Assembly: GCA_903821905.1 (NCBI GenBank)
Contig: CAIJMQ010000103.1
Coordinates: forward strand, 1-20,211
DNA from: an uncultured bacterium
GTDB lineage: Bacteria; CAIJMQ01
Direction: 5' to 3'
Length of the DNA: 20,211 bases
Shown here: in pieces, positions 14,456 through 20,211 of the stretch
How positions within the stretch are numbered: the stretch's first letter is position 1
Layout: each line of letters starts with the position of its first letter
Notes under the pieces: generated by a model
Databases searched by the model: none
What the model was told of the DNA's origin: nothing
Seen by the model: the letters and a program-made list of their open reading frames with translations, nothing else
Position numbers and translations under genes: made by a program

Positions 14456-16207
14456 CTACTGCGCTGTCGGTCTCTGTGGCTGTTGTGCTTCGTGAGGCAT
14501 GTTAGGTTCTGCCCCAAAACTATAACTGACAGTAAACCATCCTGTTGTTTTCGAGTATTCCTTCTCAGGGTCTTTATCGAGTGCATCAAAGTACTCTCCG
14601 CGTAATGCAAGAGACCAATTATCGCTTAAGTTATAAACCAGTCCCACATTATATGAATAGGTTGGACGGTTTGCCTCTGGGTCTTGGCGCTCATATCCAG
14701 TTGAGGCTTGTGCTTCAGCAAACAATTTGTGTGTAATATTTTTGCTTGCATATATACCTAAAGAATAGGAATTAATAGAATTCGGATTGAAATATCCGTT
14801 AAATTTCTGCTCTGCCCAGTCGGAATAATAATAATTGTAATAAAGTTTTATATAGGGGTCTTGTTTCAACCGGTACTCTAACTTTGAAAATATAGTATTC
14901 TGACTGTTCCCGTCGGAATATTCTCCTGTCTTGTATTGCGCCGAAAACAACCAGAACCGGTTCGGTTTTAAATCTAAAGAAAAAGAACCGCTGTTTACTA
15001 TAATATTGTTATGTAAAGCCGTGATATCTTCGAACGTTTCGCGGCCGTACCCCAGGTAAAAATGCAATAAGTCACTCGGCATTAGTGTAATCCAGGTATT
15101 GGTTGTAAGAGGGGCAAAATCCGTGTCATCATAGCCACTAACATATATGTAAGAATCAGCCGCAAGGTAAGATGTGAAACGTCTGTTTATATCTATTCCG
15201 CCACGTTGAAAATTCAGTGAAGGTTTGTTTTTCTGGCGGTAAATACCGTCTTCATAGGAAGCGCCCATAACTGAGTAATCGTCAATATATTTCCCGGCGT
15301 GTAATCCGACGGATGTGATATCGAGTTTGTTACTATCAGAAGAGAAACGGTTTGACTGGTTTATGTGCACTGTCCTTATATTTTGTATCTGGCTATAAAG
15401 CTTTCTTGCAGCATGACGTTCCGGGTAAAGTGTAAATAACTTCTCAAGTGTGTTTAACGCCAAAGCGTCCTGTCCGTCCCAGTGATAAGCAAATGCTATG
15501 CCCTCAAGCGCATCGGGATTAGATGAGTTTTCTTCTAGAATATCCTGATATCTTTCTATGCCCTGTTTATAATATCCTTGCCATACACTCATACGAGCCA
15601 TACCGTTTAAGGCATTAATATTTTTTGGTTCTCTTGCAAGTACCTTTTGATAAAGTACAGTTGCTTTTTCTAATTTATCATCCCAACTTAATACTTCTGC
15701 CTTGCCTAGAAGTGCATTTATAGAAGCGGGACTTAAGGCAAGCACTGCATCGTATTTATTTATTGCTTTTTTATGTTGATTGTCCCAAACTAATGCCTGA
15801 GCCAACCCAAGTGTTATCTCTATATTGTCCGGCTCTAATTTCTCGGCTGTTTGATAAGTCTCAATCGCTTTCTTAAGCTGTCCGTTCCACTTATACTGGT
15901 CGGCAAGTTCCTTAATTATTTCTTTTTCTTTCTGAGGGTAATCTTTACGAATGCGTTCGAATAATGCTATTGCTTCATTATGACGGTCGGCATAAGTATA
16001 AACTCTTGCCCATTCTATTAACATATTTGGGTCACGAGTAAGCCAATCTGAAATACTCGTATAAAGTTCAATCGCTTCTTTATATGATTTCTTATCTACT
16101 AATTGCCGTGCTTTATTTAGAACTTCGTTGTCTGTCTCTAGAGAAAAAGAGACTAAAGAAAAACAACACAAAAAACATAAGGTCAATAGAAGTGTTTTAA
16201 TTCTCAT
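14456..16207 (-). CDS. TPR-repeat outer-membrane beta-barrel protein, probable exopolysaccharide export
   Basis: From ATG 16207 the protein has 583 residues. A signal peptide (MRIKTLLLTLCFLCCFSLVS) is followed by about seven TPR-like repeats (roughly 25-280, for example KKAIETYQTAEKLEPDN, KKAINKYDAVLALSPAS). A C-terminal half of alternating aromatic beta strands follows (YIKLYYNYYYSDW, WSLALRGEYF, WFTVSYSF). This TPR-plus-barrel layout is that of PgaA/BcsC-type exporters. After the last strand comes a Pro/Gln-rich tail of about 16 residues, so the terminal aromatic is not at the very end. The start overlaps the glycosyltransferase stop by 11 bases. A GTG at 16243 would add 12 residues before the signal peptide and is less attractive. 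It probably exports the polymer made by the adjacent GT2. Confidence 0.82.
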   Translation of the reverse strand: MRIKTLLLTLCFLCCFSLVSFSLETDNEVLNKARQLVDKKSYKEAIELYTSISDWLTRDPNMLIEWARVYTYADRHNEAIALFERIRKDYPQKEKEIIKELADQYKWNGQLKKAIETYQTAEKLEPDNIEITLGLAQALVWDNQHKKAINKYDAVLALSPASINALLGKAEVLSWDDKLEKATVLYQKVLAREPKNINALNGMARMSVWQGYYKQGIERYQDILEENSSNPDALEGIAFAYHWDGQDALALNTLEKLFTLYPERHAARKLYSQIQNIRTVHINQSNRFSSDSNKLDITSVGLHAGKYIDDYSVMGASYEDGIYRQKNKPSLNFQRGGIDINRRFTSYLAADSYIYVSGYDDTDFAPLTTNTWITLMPSDLLHFYLGYGRETFEDITALHNNIIVNSGSFSLDLKPNRFWLFSAQYKTGEYSDGNSQNTIFSKLEYRLKQDPYIKLYYNYYYSDWAEQKFNGYFNPNSINSYSLGIYASKNITHKLFAEAQASTGYERQDPEANRPTYSYNVGLVYNLSDNWSLALRGEYFDALDKDPEKEYSKTTGWFTVSYSFGAEPNMPHEAQQPQRPTAQ

Positions 16208-17549
16208 TTTTTTCGCGAGTTGTTGCAATCCATTTCTTATCACCCATTATCTCATCCCTTATTGCCACCAAGTGAGCCATGCTCTTAAAGATGGTATGAG
16301 GCCATACAAATATTGCATAATTGATATACCAGAAAGCTGAAGTTCGGGGTATAGATGTATTTTTATATGAAGCTATCACTTGATAAGGTCCGCTGAATAA
16401 AGTGTAAATAAGTGCAAAAATAATATAACCGTTTAATGGAAGTTCAACTTTTGCTCTATAAAGCCAAAATGCAAATAGAACAGGGAAGATAAGCGTACTT
16501 AAGATATCGTACGTAACGCGCCAGGATAATAAAGTTGTCCATAAAAATTTTTGTGGAAAATTTAAATACTTGTTCTTCCACGTTGCTATCTGGTATTTTA
16601 ATGAACACTGAAACCATCCCTGAGACCAGCGTTTGCGCTGATACCACAAATTTTTTATCGTAGTAGGGGCTTTTTCTTGTGAGACTATACTGCGGTCATG
16701 CACTATATGATATCCGCCAAGCAGAGCGCGTATAGTAGAATCTATATCTTCAGTTAACATTTCTTTATCAAACTTTATTTTCTTAATAACATCACTCTTC
16801 CAGTATCCGTTCGAACCGCCGAACAGCGTGGAATTAAACAAAATAGATTTAGCTGCGTGGTGAATAATATAAATCGTCTCAAATTCAATCTCTACCACAC
16901 GGCTTATTAGCGATTCTTTACCGTTACGAATCTTACAGGTTCCCTGCACGATATCATATCCTTCATCAAGCCACCGCCATGCGCGCTGTAGACAATCCGA
17001 GGCAACCATATGGTCTGCATCAAGCAAAACTATCATCTTTCCCGAAACCATATCCAGAGCATAATTTAAATTTTCACTTTTCCCGTGCGAGCCGTAAGCA
17101 TTAGCCAAAATCAACTCAGGCCACTTTAAAGCAAGTTCCCTTAACTTAAGTTCCAGCTCCTCCAGATGAGGTGTGTTATAAACCAGAATAACCTCTATAC
17201 CATCCTTTGGACGCTGCACATTTTGCAGGATATTAAGCAAAGTTGTTTCTATAACGCTCACTTCATTTGGCAGATAAGCAACTACTATAAAGGTGGTCTT
17301 GGGGAGGGGAATATGTTCCGCAGTAGATAACTCCTTAAATCGTTTTCTTTTGAGGACAATAGTGGTTTGTAAATATGTCAAACTCGCCTGAAAGACCAGA
17401 ATAGTAACCAAAAAAGTGTAACTTATATTAAGTACGGTGGGCCAACGCTGGGCCAACAAAAAGAAAACCAGCGTAGGTATAACGATAATAATAAGTAAGA
17501 TTTCAAATATCTTGAAACATTCATTTACATCTCTCCGAGTTATATTCAT
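16197..17549 (-). CDS. processive membrane glycosyltransferase, GT2 family (exopolysaccharide synthase-like)
   Basis: The 450-residue protein has two N-terminal membrane segments (about 13-33 and 42-62), a cytoplasmic GT-A domain (about 84-310) and several C-terminal membrane segments (about 335-425). This is the plan of PgaC/BcsA/hyaluronan-type synthases. Motifs: SHGKSENLNYAL (154-165), DAD (177-179, DxD), TED (267-269, catalytic base) and QRKRW (304-308, QxxRW of processive enzymes). The first conserved Asp region reads VILVYNTP, without the usual Asp pair. No PilZ domain is attached, so regulation by c-di-GMP is not evident. The sugar and polymer are unknown. A TPR/barrel exporter overlaps its end, and two small ferritin-like genes precede it by 20 bases. 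Confidence 0.88.
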   Translation of the reverse strand: MNITRRDVNECFKIFEILLIIIVIPTLVFFLLAQRWPTVLNISYTFLVTILVFQASLTYLQTTIVLKRKRFKELSTAEHIPLPKTTFIVVAYLPNEVSVIETTLLNILQNVQRPKDGIEVILVYNTPHLEELELKLRELALKWPELILANAYGSHGKSENLNYALDMVSGKMIVLLDADHMVASDCLQRAWRWLDEGYDIVQGTCKIRNGKESLISRVVEIEFETIYIIHHAAKSILFNSTLFGGSNGYWKSDVIKKIKFDKEMLTEDIDSTIRALLGGYHIVHDRSIVSQEKAPTTIKNLWYQRKRWSQGWFQCSLKYQIATWKNKYLNFPQKFLWTTLLSWRVTYDILSTLIFPVLFAFWLYRAKVELPLNGYIIFALIYTLFSGPYQVIASYKNTSIPRTSAFWYINYAIFVWPHTIFKSMAHLVAIRDEIMGDKKWIATTREKNEN

Positions 17550-17569
17550 AAAAGGGCACCGTTTAATTT

Positions 17570-17758
17570 TTACTTAAGCAGAAGCAATAACTTTTGCCAG
17601 AGCTTAACGTGTTTAAGCTCGTCCTTTGCTATTTTGCCAAACGTTTCTTTCATTGTCGGCATATCTACTTTTTCTGTTAGGTCAGAATAGATATCATAAG
17701 CATTCTTGTCTAAAGCCAATAACTGCAGCATTCTTGCTTCCAATACACGCTTACTCAT
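17570..17758 (-). CDS. half-size ferritin-like helical hairpin protein (second of a pair)
   Basis: The 62-residue protein is predicted to be two helices. It reads like one half of a rubrerythrin/ferritin-like domain: helix one with LLALDKNAYDIYSDLTEK (Asp17 where the family has Glu, then Tyr21 and Tyr24), helix two with IAKDELKHVKLW, giving an intact E47-x2-H50 metal motif. A normal ferritin-like domain needs four helices, so it must dimerise or pair with the preceding 73-residue protein. Its ATG overlaps the upstream stop by 8 bases (ATGAGTAA), and AAGGA (17767-17771) lies 8 bases before it, so it is independently initiated and translationally coupled. Metal binding is inferred, not shown. 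Confidence 0.7.
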   Translation of the reverse strand: MSKRVLEARMLQLLALDKNAYDIYSDLTEKVDMPTMKETFGKIAKDELKHVKLWQKLLLLLK

Positions 17759-17972
17759 CTTTTAATTCCTTTATCATTTTGCCTACGATACTTCCATGCC
17801 TGGAGCTATCCTTCTTTATGGAAAGTATAATATTCCGGATTTGCTTGCTTTTCTTCGGGTCTATGTCTTCAGAGAAAAGTTCGGGCTGAAGTAAATCAAT
17901 AAGAGATACAACCATTTTCTCTTCCATCTCGTAAGCCCTTCGTAACCTGTCTAAAAGTTCTTCCTTATCCAT
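17751..17972 (-). CDS. half-size ferritin-like helical hairpin protein (first of a pair)
   Basis: The 73-residue, highly charged protein is predicted as two helices. The first (AYEMEEKMVVSLIDLLQ) has acidic candidates Glu15, Glu17 and Glu18. The second (IRNIILSIKKDSSRHGSIVGKMIKEL) has Asp55 and His59. This looks like the other half of a ferritin-like bundle, with DxxxH in place of ExxH. I chose ATG 17972 rather than the longer start at 17987: AGGAAGG lies 5 bases before 17972, inside what the longer form would translate, and the promoter would start transcription near 17985. The gene heads a four-gene unit with the GT2 and TPR-barrel genes. A single-base frameshift splitting one gene is the main alternative. 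Confidence 0.65.
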   Translation of the reverse strand: MDKEELLDRLRRAYEMEEKMVVSLIDLLQPELFSEDIDPKKSKQIRNIILSIKKDSSRHGSIVGKMIKELKDE

Positions 17973-17977
17973 ATTAA

Positions 17978-17984
17978 CCTTCCT
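17978..17984 (-). promoter_or_regulatory. ribosome binding site that decides the start of the first small ferritin-like gene
   Basis: The minus-strand bases AGGAAGG lie 5 bases before ATG 17972 and would be coding if the upstream ATG at 17987 were used. Confidence 0.6.
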
Positions 17985-17991
17985 CATGCGT

Positions 17992-18021
17992 ATTCTATAT
18001 TCTGCACCCCGCTTATGTCAA
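17992..18021 (-). promoter_or_regulatory. strong promoter for the small ferritin-like / GT2 / TPR-barrel operon
   Basis: On the minus strand there is a consensus TTGACA (18016-18021), an 18-base spacer and TAGAAT (17992-17997, five of six). The predicted start is near 17985. The -35 box lies in the antisense of the decayed PAC2 copy. Confidence 0.6.
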
Positions 18022-18085
18022 AAACAGAACAGATAAACTCTTAAAAGACAGATTTCTGGATTTATTTAAGAAAGAGAATCAGTAG
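18014..18085 (+). pseudogene. relic of the 3' end of a PAC2-family gene
   Basis: Reading from 18017 in frame gives VKNRTDKLL, one Lys, then DRFLDLFKKENQ and a stop. The intact PAC2 gene ends VRNRIDKLF, 27 further residues, then DRFLDLFKKENQ and a stop. By eye, 23 of 27 bases match in the first block (14301-14327) and 33 of 39 in the second (14409-14447). All differences in the second block are synonymous. The relic lacks 26 codons (in frame) and everything upstream of about the Pro-Ala-Tyr-Val codons. It has no start codon in frame and is not expected to be expressed. Confidence 0.75.
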
Positions 18086-18095
18086 AGAATTTCTT

Positions 18096-18791
18096 TTATT
18101 CTATCTTATCAGATTTTTTCAAATTACATTTTGCACACAATAAACGTATATTTTTTGCTGTTAGGCTTGTTCCACCTCTTGAGAATGGCAAGTCATGATC
18201 AAAATGTAAATTCTTATTCGAAGTACATAATACGCATCTACCTTTATCCCTTTGCCATACTTCTTTCTTGACTTCTGTTGGAATTAGTCTGGTATGTTCG
18301 ATATCAATATATAACTTATGATTTGCGTGATTTACGCTTTGGTTCTCGGATAGTTTTAATATAAAAACAAAAACGGTTCTTCGTCCATCAAATTGAGTTT
18401 TATAATCTATTAAGTTGAAAAAACCTTTTAATGACCAAACTCCTGGCAGAATTTTTTCATATGCCTTAACTAATTCAGGGATAGATTGGCTTATTTTATA
18501 TCGTTCCACAGCATTAATGAAATAACCATTTTGTGTTAATTTACCATTGCGCGTGTTTCGCGGTTGGTCTAATTCTTTAGGATTAATTTCATGCGATGTG
18601 CGAGGTTCATCATGACCTTCATATTCAATAGTAACACCATCATTAAGGATCTTGTCTCTATAAGGTGCATTCGTTCTTCTAGACATCAAAATCAAAGAGT
18701 AGTGAGGGTTTATTCTAAAATTCATTCCTTTCTGAAGAGTTTGTTTTTCTGCATTACACATCTCACTATATGAAAAAATCTGATCTAACAT
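18096..18791 (-). CDS. HNH endonuclease with N-terminal SRA/YDG-like domain (possible modification-dependent nuclease)
   Basis: The 231-residue protein ends in an HNH nuclease: VWQRDKGRCVLC (179-189, first CxxC), HFDHDLPFSRGGTS (196-209, catalytic His199 in DH), Asn214, and LLCAKCNLKKSD (217-228, second CxxC). The N-terminal two thirds (NPHYSLILMSRRTNAPYRDK, then IEYEGHDEPR) resembles the SRA/YDG-type fold of Type IV restriction-like enzymes that read modified DNA bases. That assignment is from memory of the family and is less sure than the HNH. No ribosome site precedes ATG 18791. ATG 18758 (MCNAEKQ) is an alternative that would start closer to the conserved part. It follows the GyrI-like gene by 10 bases. 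Confidence 0.82.
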   Translation of the reverse strand: MLDQIFSYSEMCNAEKQTLQKGMNFRINPHYSLILMSRRTNAPYRDKILNDGVTIEYEGHDEPRTSHEINPKELDQPRNTRNGKLTQNGYFINAVERYKISQSIPELVKAYEKILPGVWSLKGFFNLIDYKTQFDGRRTVFVFILKLSENQSVNHANHKLYIDIEHTRLIPTEVKKEVWQRDKGRCVLCTSNKNLHFDHDLPFSRGGTSLTAKNIRLLCAKCNLKKSDKIE

Positions 18792-18801
18792 ATATTTCTA
18801 T

Positions 18802-19404
18802 TTATATTTTCTTCACTCTATATCTTATTATTGTCTGATAATCCGTGGGTTTTACAAGTCCCAAAAGGTCTGGACCTTTTAGATATTCTTCTTCGTGGTC
18901 GCCGATTATCCGATAACCTTTAGTTTGGATATAGTTCATTAACTTTTTAATTGTTGGCCATTCCTGGTCATACGAACCGACATGAAGAATTTCTGCGACT
19001 GTGCCGTATTCCCAGGTAACAAGTTTCACTTGGCTGTCTTTTAAAGGCGGAAGTTGTGTAACATTATCCGAAACCTGCATTGCATATTTGCCGACCAAAG
19101 TTCCCATTTTATTAAAGTCACCGGACCAACGGGCTTTGGGTAGTGGATTGGGTATGCTGTTTCCATATCCTTTTAGTTGATAAAATGCAGGGAAAAGCTC
19201 CTGCATTGCTTTGCCTGCCGTTGCGTTAGGGTTGCCTTTTAGCTCAATCTCAATAACTTTTTGATTCGGCATTTCGGTGATTCTCGGCTCTTTCAAAGAT
19301 TCATATTGGCTAAGGTTAGCGACATAAGGTTTTTCAAGAAAGAATACAACCAAGGCAGCAACAATTAGGATAATCCCAATGATTACAATTAGTGCTTTTT
19401 TCAT
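18802..19404 (-). CDS. membrane-anchored GyrI-like small-molecule-binding domain protein
   Basis: The 200-residue protein starts with a single hydrophobic segment (about 4-24, ALIVIIGIILIVAALVVFF), a membrane anchor or uncleaved signal. The C-terminal half has the GyrI-like / AraC effector-binding signature: EILHVGSYDQEWPTIKKL, then GYRIIGDHEEEYLKGPD and a final RYRVKK. Such domains bind small, often cationic or drug-like molecules. With no DNA-binding domain and an anchor, this one would act outside the cytoplasm or at the membrane. GGAGGAG lies 5 bases before the ATG. It sits 15 bases after the AlkD-like gene. Its ligand is unknown. Confidence 0.83.
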   Translation of the reverse strand: MKKALIVIIGIILIVAALVVFFLEKPYVANLSQYESLKEPRITEMPNQKVIEIELKGNPNATAGKAMQELFPAFYQLKGYGNSIPNPLPKARWSGDFNKMGTLVGKYAMQVSDNVTQLPPLKDSQVKLVTWEYGTVAEILHVGSYDQEWPTIKKLMNYIQTKGYRIIGDHEEEYLKGPDLLGLVKPTDYQTIIRYRVKKI

Positions 19405-19419
19405 GCTCTCCTCCTTTTT

Positions 19420-20127
19420 TTATTTCTCCATTGCTTTTTTCCTCAGGTTCTCCGGCATTTTTTCTATGGCATAGCGTAGAGCAGTGCGTGACATAACTTT
19501 TTTGTGCTTTACAACATAATCAAAAGTTTCTTTTTGATGTTTTCTGCTTGCTTCTTTCAGGAGCCATCCGTAGCCCTTTTGTACCATATCGTCAGCGTCT
19601 AACAATAAGCTGTCAGCTATTTCAAAAACATCTTTAAGGAACATTCCTTTTCTGGCGGGCAGGATAAGTGTTACTGCCGAAGCGCGTTTCGTCCATCTGT
19701 TTTTTGATTTTGTCCAGATTTTAAGCTGTTTAATATACTGCGGGAAGGTTTCAATAAACGTTCCGATTGTGTGGTTACAAAGAGTATCGCATTCTGCCCA
19801 ATTGCTGACGTTCTTATTAACCCATCTTTCAAATATCTTAAAATCCTCCGGTTCAAAATCTTTATGGAGATAATGCGACCAATTATAAGCAATAAAAGCT
19901 TCTTCTATGTAACCCGATTTTAGAAGTTCTTCGCAGAGGGCGAAGATTTCAGCTTTGGTTTTGTCTTTTATGTTTTTGAAAGATTCTTTGCCAATCTTGA
20001 CGGCGACAGGTGCTGTTACGCCGTAGATTTTGATTTTTTCTTTGAAGAAGGTCTGTGCGGTTTTCTTTGTCTTTTCAGAAGCGTTTTGTTTTAGTTGTTT
20101 GCGGATTGCGTTTATTGTCTTGCTCAT
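19420..20127 (-). CDS. alkD-like: AlkD-like DNA alkylation repair protein (HEAT-like DNA glycosylase)
   Basis: From ATG 20127 the protein has 235 residues of HEAT-like helical repeats, the AlkD fold that excises alkylated purines such as 3- and 7-methyl adducts. Active-site positions known from Bacillus cereus AlkD (W109, D113, R148, W187) fall almost in register: Trp110 and Asp114 in SNWAECDTLCNHTIG, Arg148 in WTKRASAV, Trp188 in VQKGYGWLLKE. So it should be active. A TTG at 20136 would add three residues; ATG 20127 is preferred, though the ribosome site is weak for both. It heads the operon with the GyrI-like and HNH genes. The 84 bases upstream to the window edge are AT-rich, with a possible -10 (TATACT) but no convincing -35. 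Confidence 0.9.
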   Translation of the reverse strand: MSKTINAIRKQLKQNASEKTKKTAQTFFKEKIKIYGVTAPVAVKIGKESFKNIKDKTKAEIFALCEELLKSGYIEEAFIAYNWSHYLHKDFEPEDFKIFERWVNKNVSNWAECDTLCNHTIGTFIETFPQYIKQLKIWTKSKNRWTKRASAVTLILPARKGMFLKDVFEIADSLLLDADDMVQKGYGWLLKEASRKHQKETFDYVVKHKKVMSRTALRYAIEKMPENLRKKAMEK

Positions 20128-20211
20128 ATATATCAAAACTCAAGTATATTCTTTTTTAACAAAATTGAGTATTCTGTGTCTAATGTTATATTTTTTGAAA
20201 TATTTTTTCCA

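Noticed and set aside
16208-16243. GTG start at 16243 for the TPR-barrel protein
   Set aside because: It adds 12 residues before a standard signal peptide and extends the overlap with the glycosyltransferase; the ribosome site is no better. Not excluded.
17973-17987. Longer start for the first ferritin-like mini-gene at 17987
   Set aside because: The ribosome site for 17972 would fall inside it, and the predicted transcription start (near 17985) leaves no leader for it.
1-20211. tRNA, rRNA, CRISPR arrays, insertion sequences, riboswitches, prophage genes
   Set aside because: None seen by eye; no spaced direct repeats, transposase motifs or cloverleaf patterns. No intergenic stretch exceeds 300 bases. 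A covariance-model search would be decisive for small RNAs.

Overview
The window is a low-GC, gene-dense bacterial stretch with no rRNA, tRNA, CRISPR array or insertion sequence that I can see. An outer-membrane barrel protein implies a diderm (Gram-negative) cell. A four-subunit pyruvate:ferredoxin oxidoreductase with its own ferredoxin implies an anaerobic, fermentative life. The mix of POR, a PAC2-family protein outside a proteasome locus, YajQ and a cytoplasmic GH3 suits an uncultured anaerobic lineage such as Omnitrophota or its relatives. That placement is a weak inference.

Region 1 (1-9305, all minus strand, read right to left) is a central-carbon array: ferredoxin, porG-porD-porA-porB, a cytoplasmic GH3 glycosidase with a PA14 insert, transketolase, a TIM-barrel sugar isomerase/epimerase with a cysteine tail, a stand-alone receiver protein, and the start of yajQ. 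Short gaps and overlaps suggest one long operon. A weak terminator hairpin follows the ferredoxin and an internal promoter precedes the receiver gene. The logic is intracellular glycoside hydrolysis, pentose-phosphate rearrangement, then pyruvate oxidation with electrons passed to ferredoxin. trpS (9427-10425) precedes this array on the same strand, with its own promoter and terminator-like hairpin.

Region 2 (10517-14447, plus strand) holds an orphan GspF/PilC-type membrane protein, then tsaB, malic enzyme and a PAC2-family gene in a tight operon behind a near-consensus promoter with a 5' hairpin. trpS and the GspF gene diverge from promoters that share one palindromic -35 element.

Region 3 (14456-18021, minus strand) is the most interesting part. 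Two tiny, overlapping genes encode what look like the two halves of a ferritin-like four-helix bundle. They are followed by a processive membrane GT2 glycosyltransferase and a TPR/beta-barrel outer-membrane protein, a likely exopolysaccharide synthesis and export pair. The promoter's -35 box lies inside a decayed copy of the 3' end of the PAC2 gene (18014-18085). The whole unit is therefore bracketed by the intact PAC2 3' end and its diverged copy in direct orientation.

Region 4 (18096-20127, minus strand) carries an AlkD-like DNA glycosylase, a membrane-anchored GyrI-like protein and an HNH endonuclease with a possible modified-base-reading N-terminus: a small repair/defence-flavoured operon.
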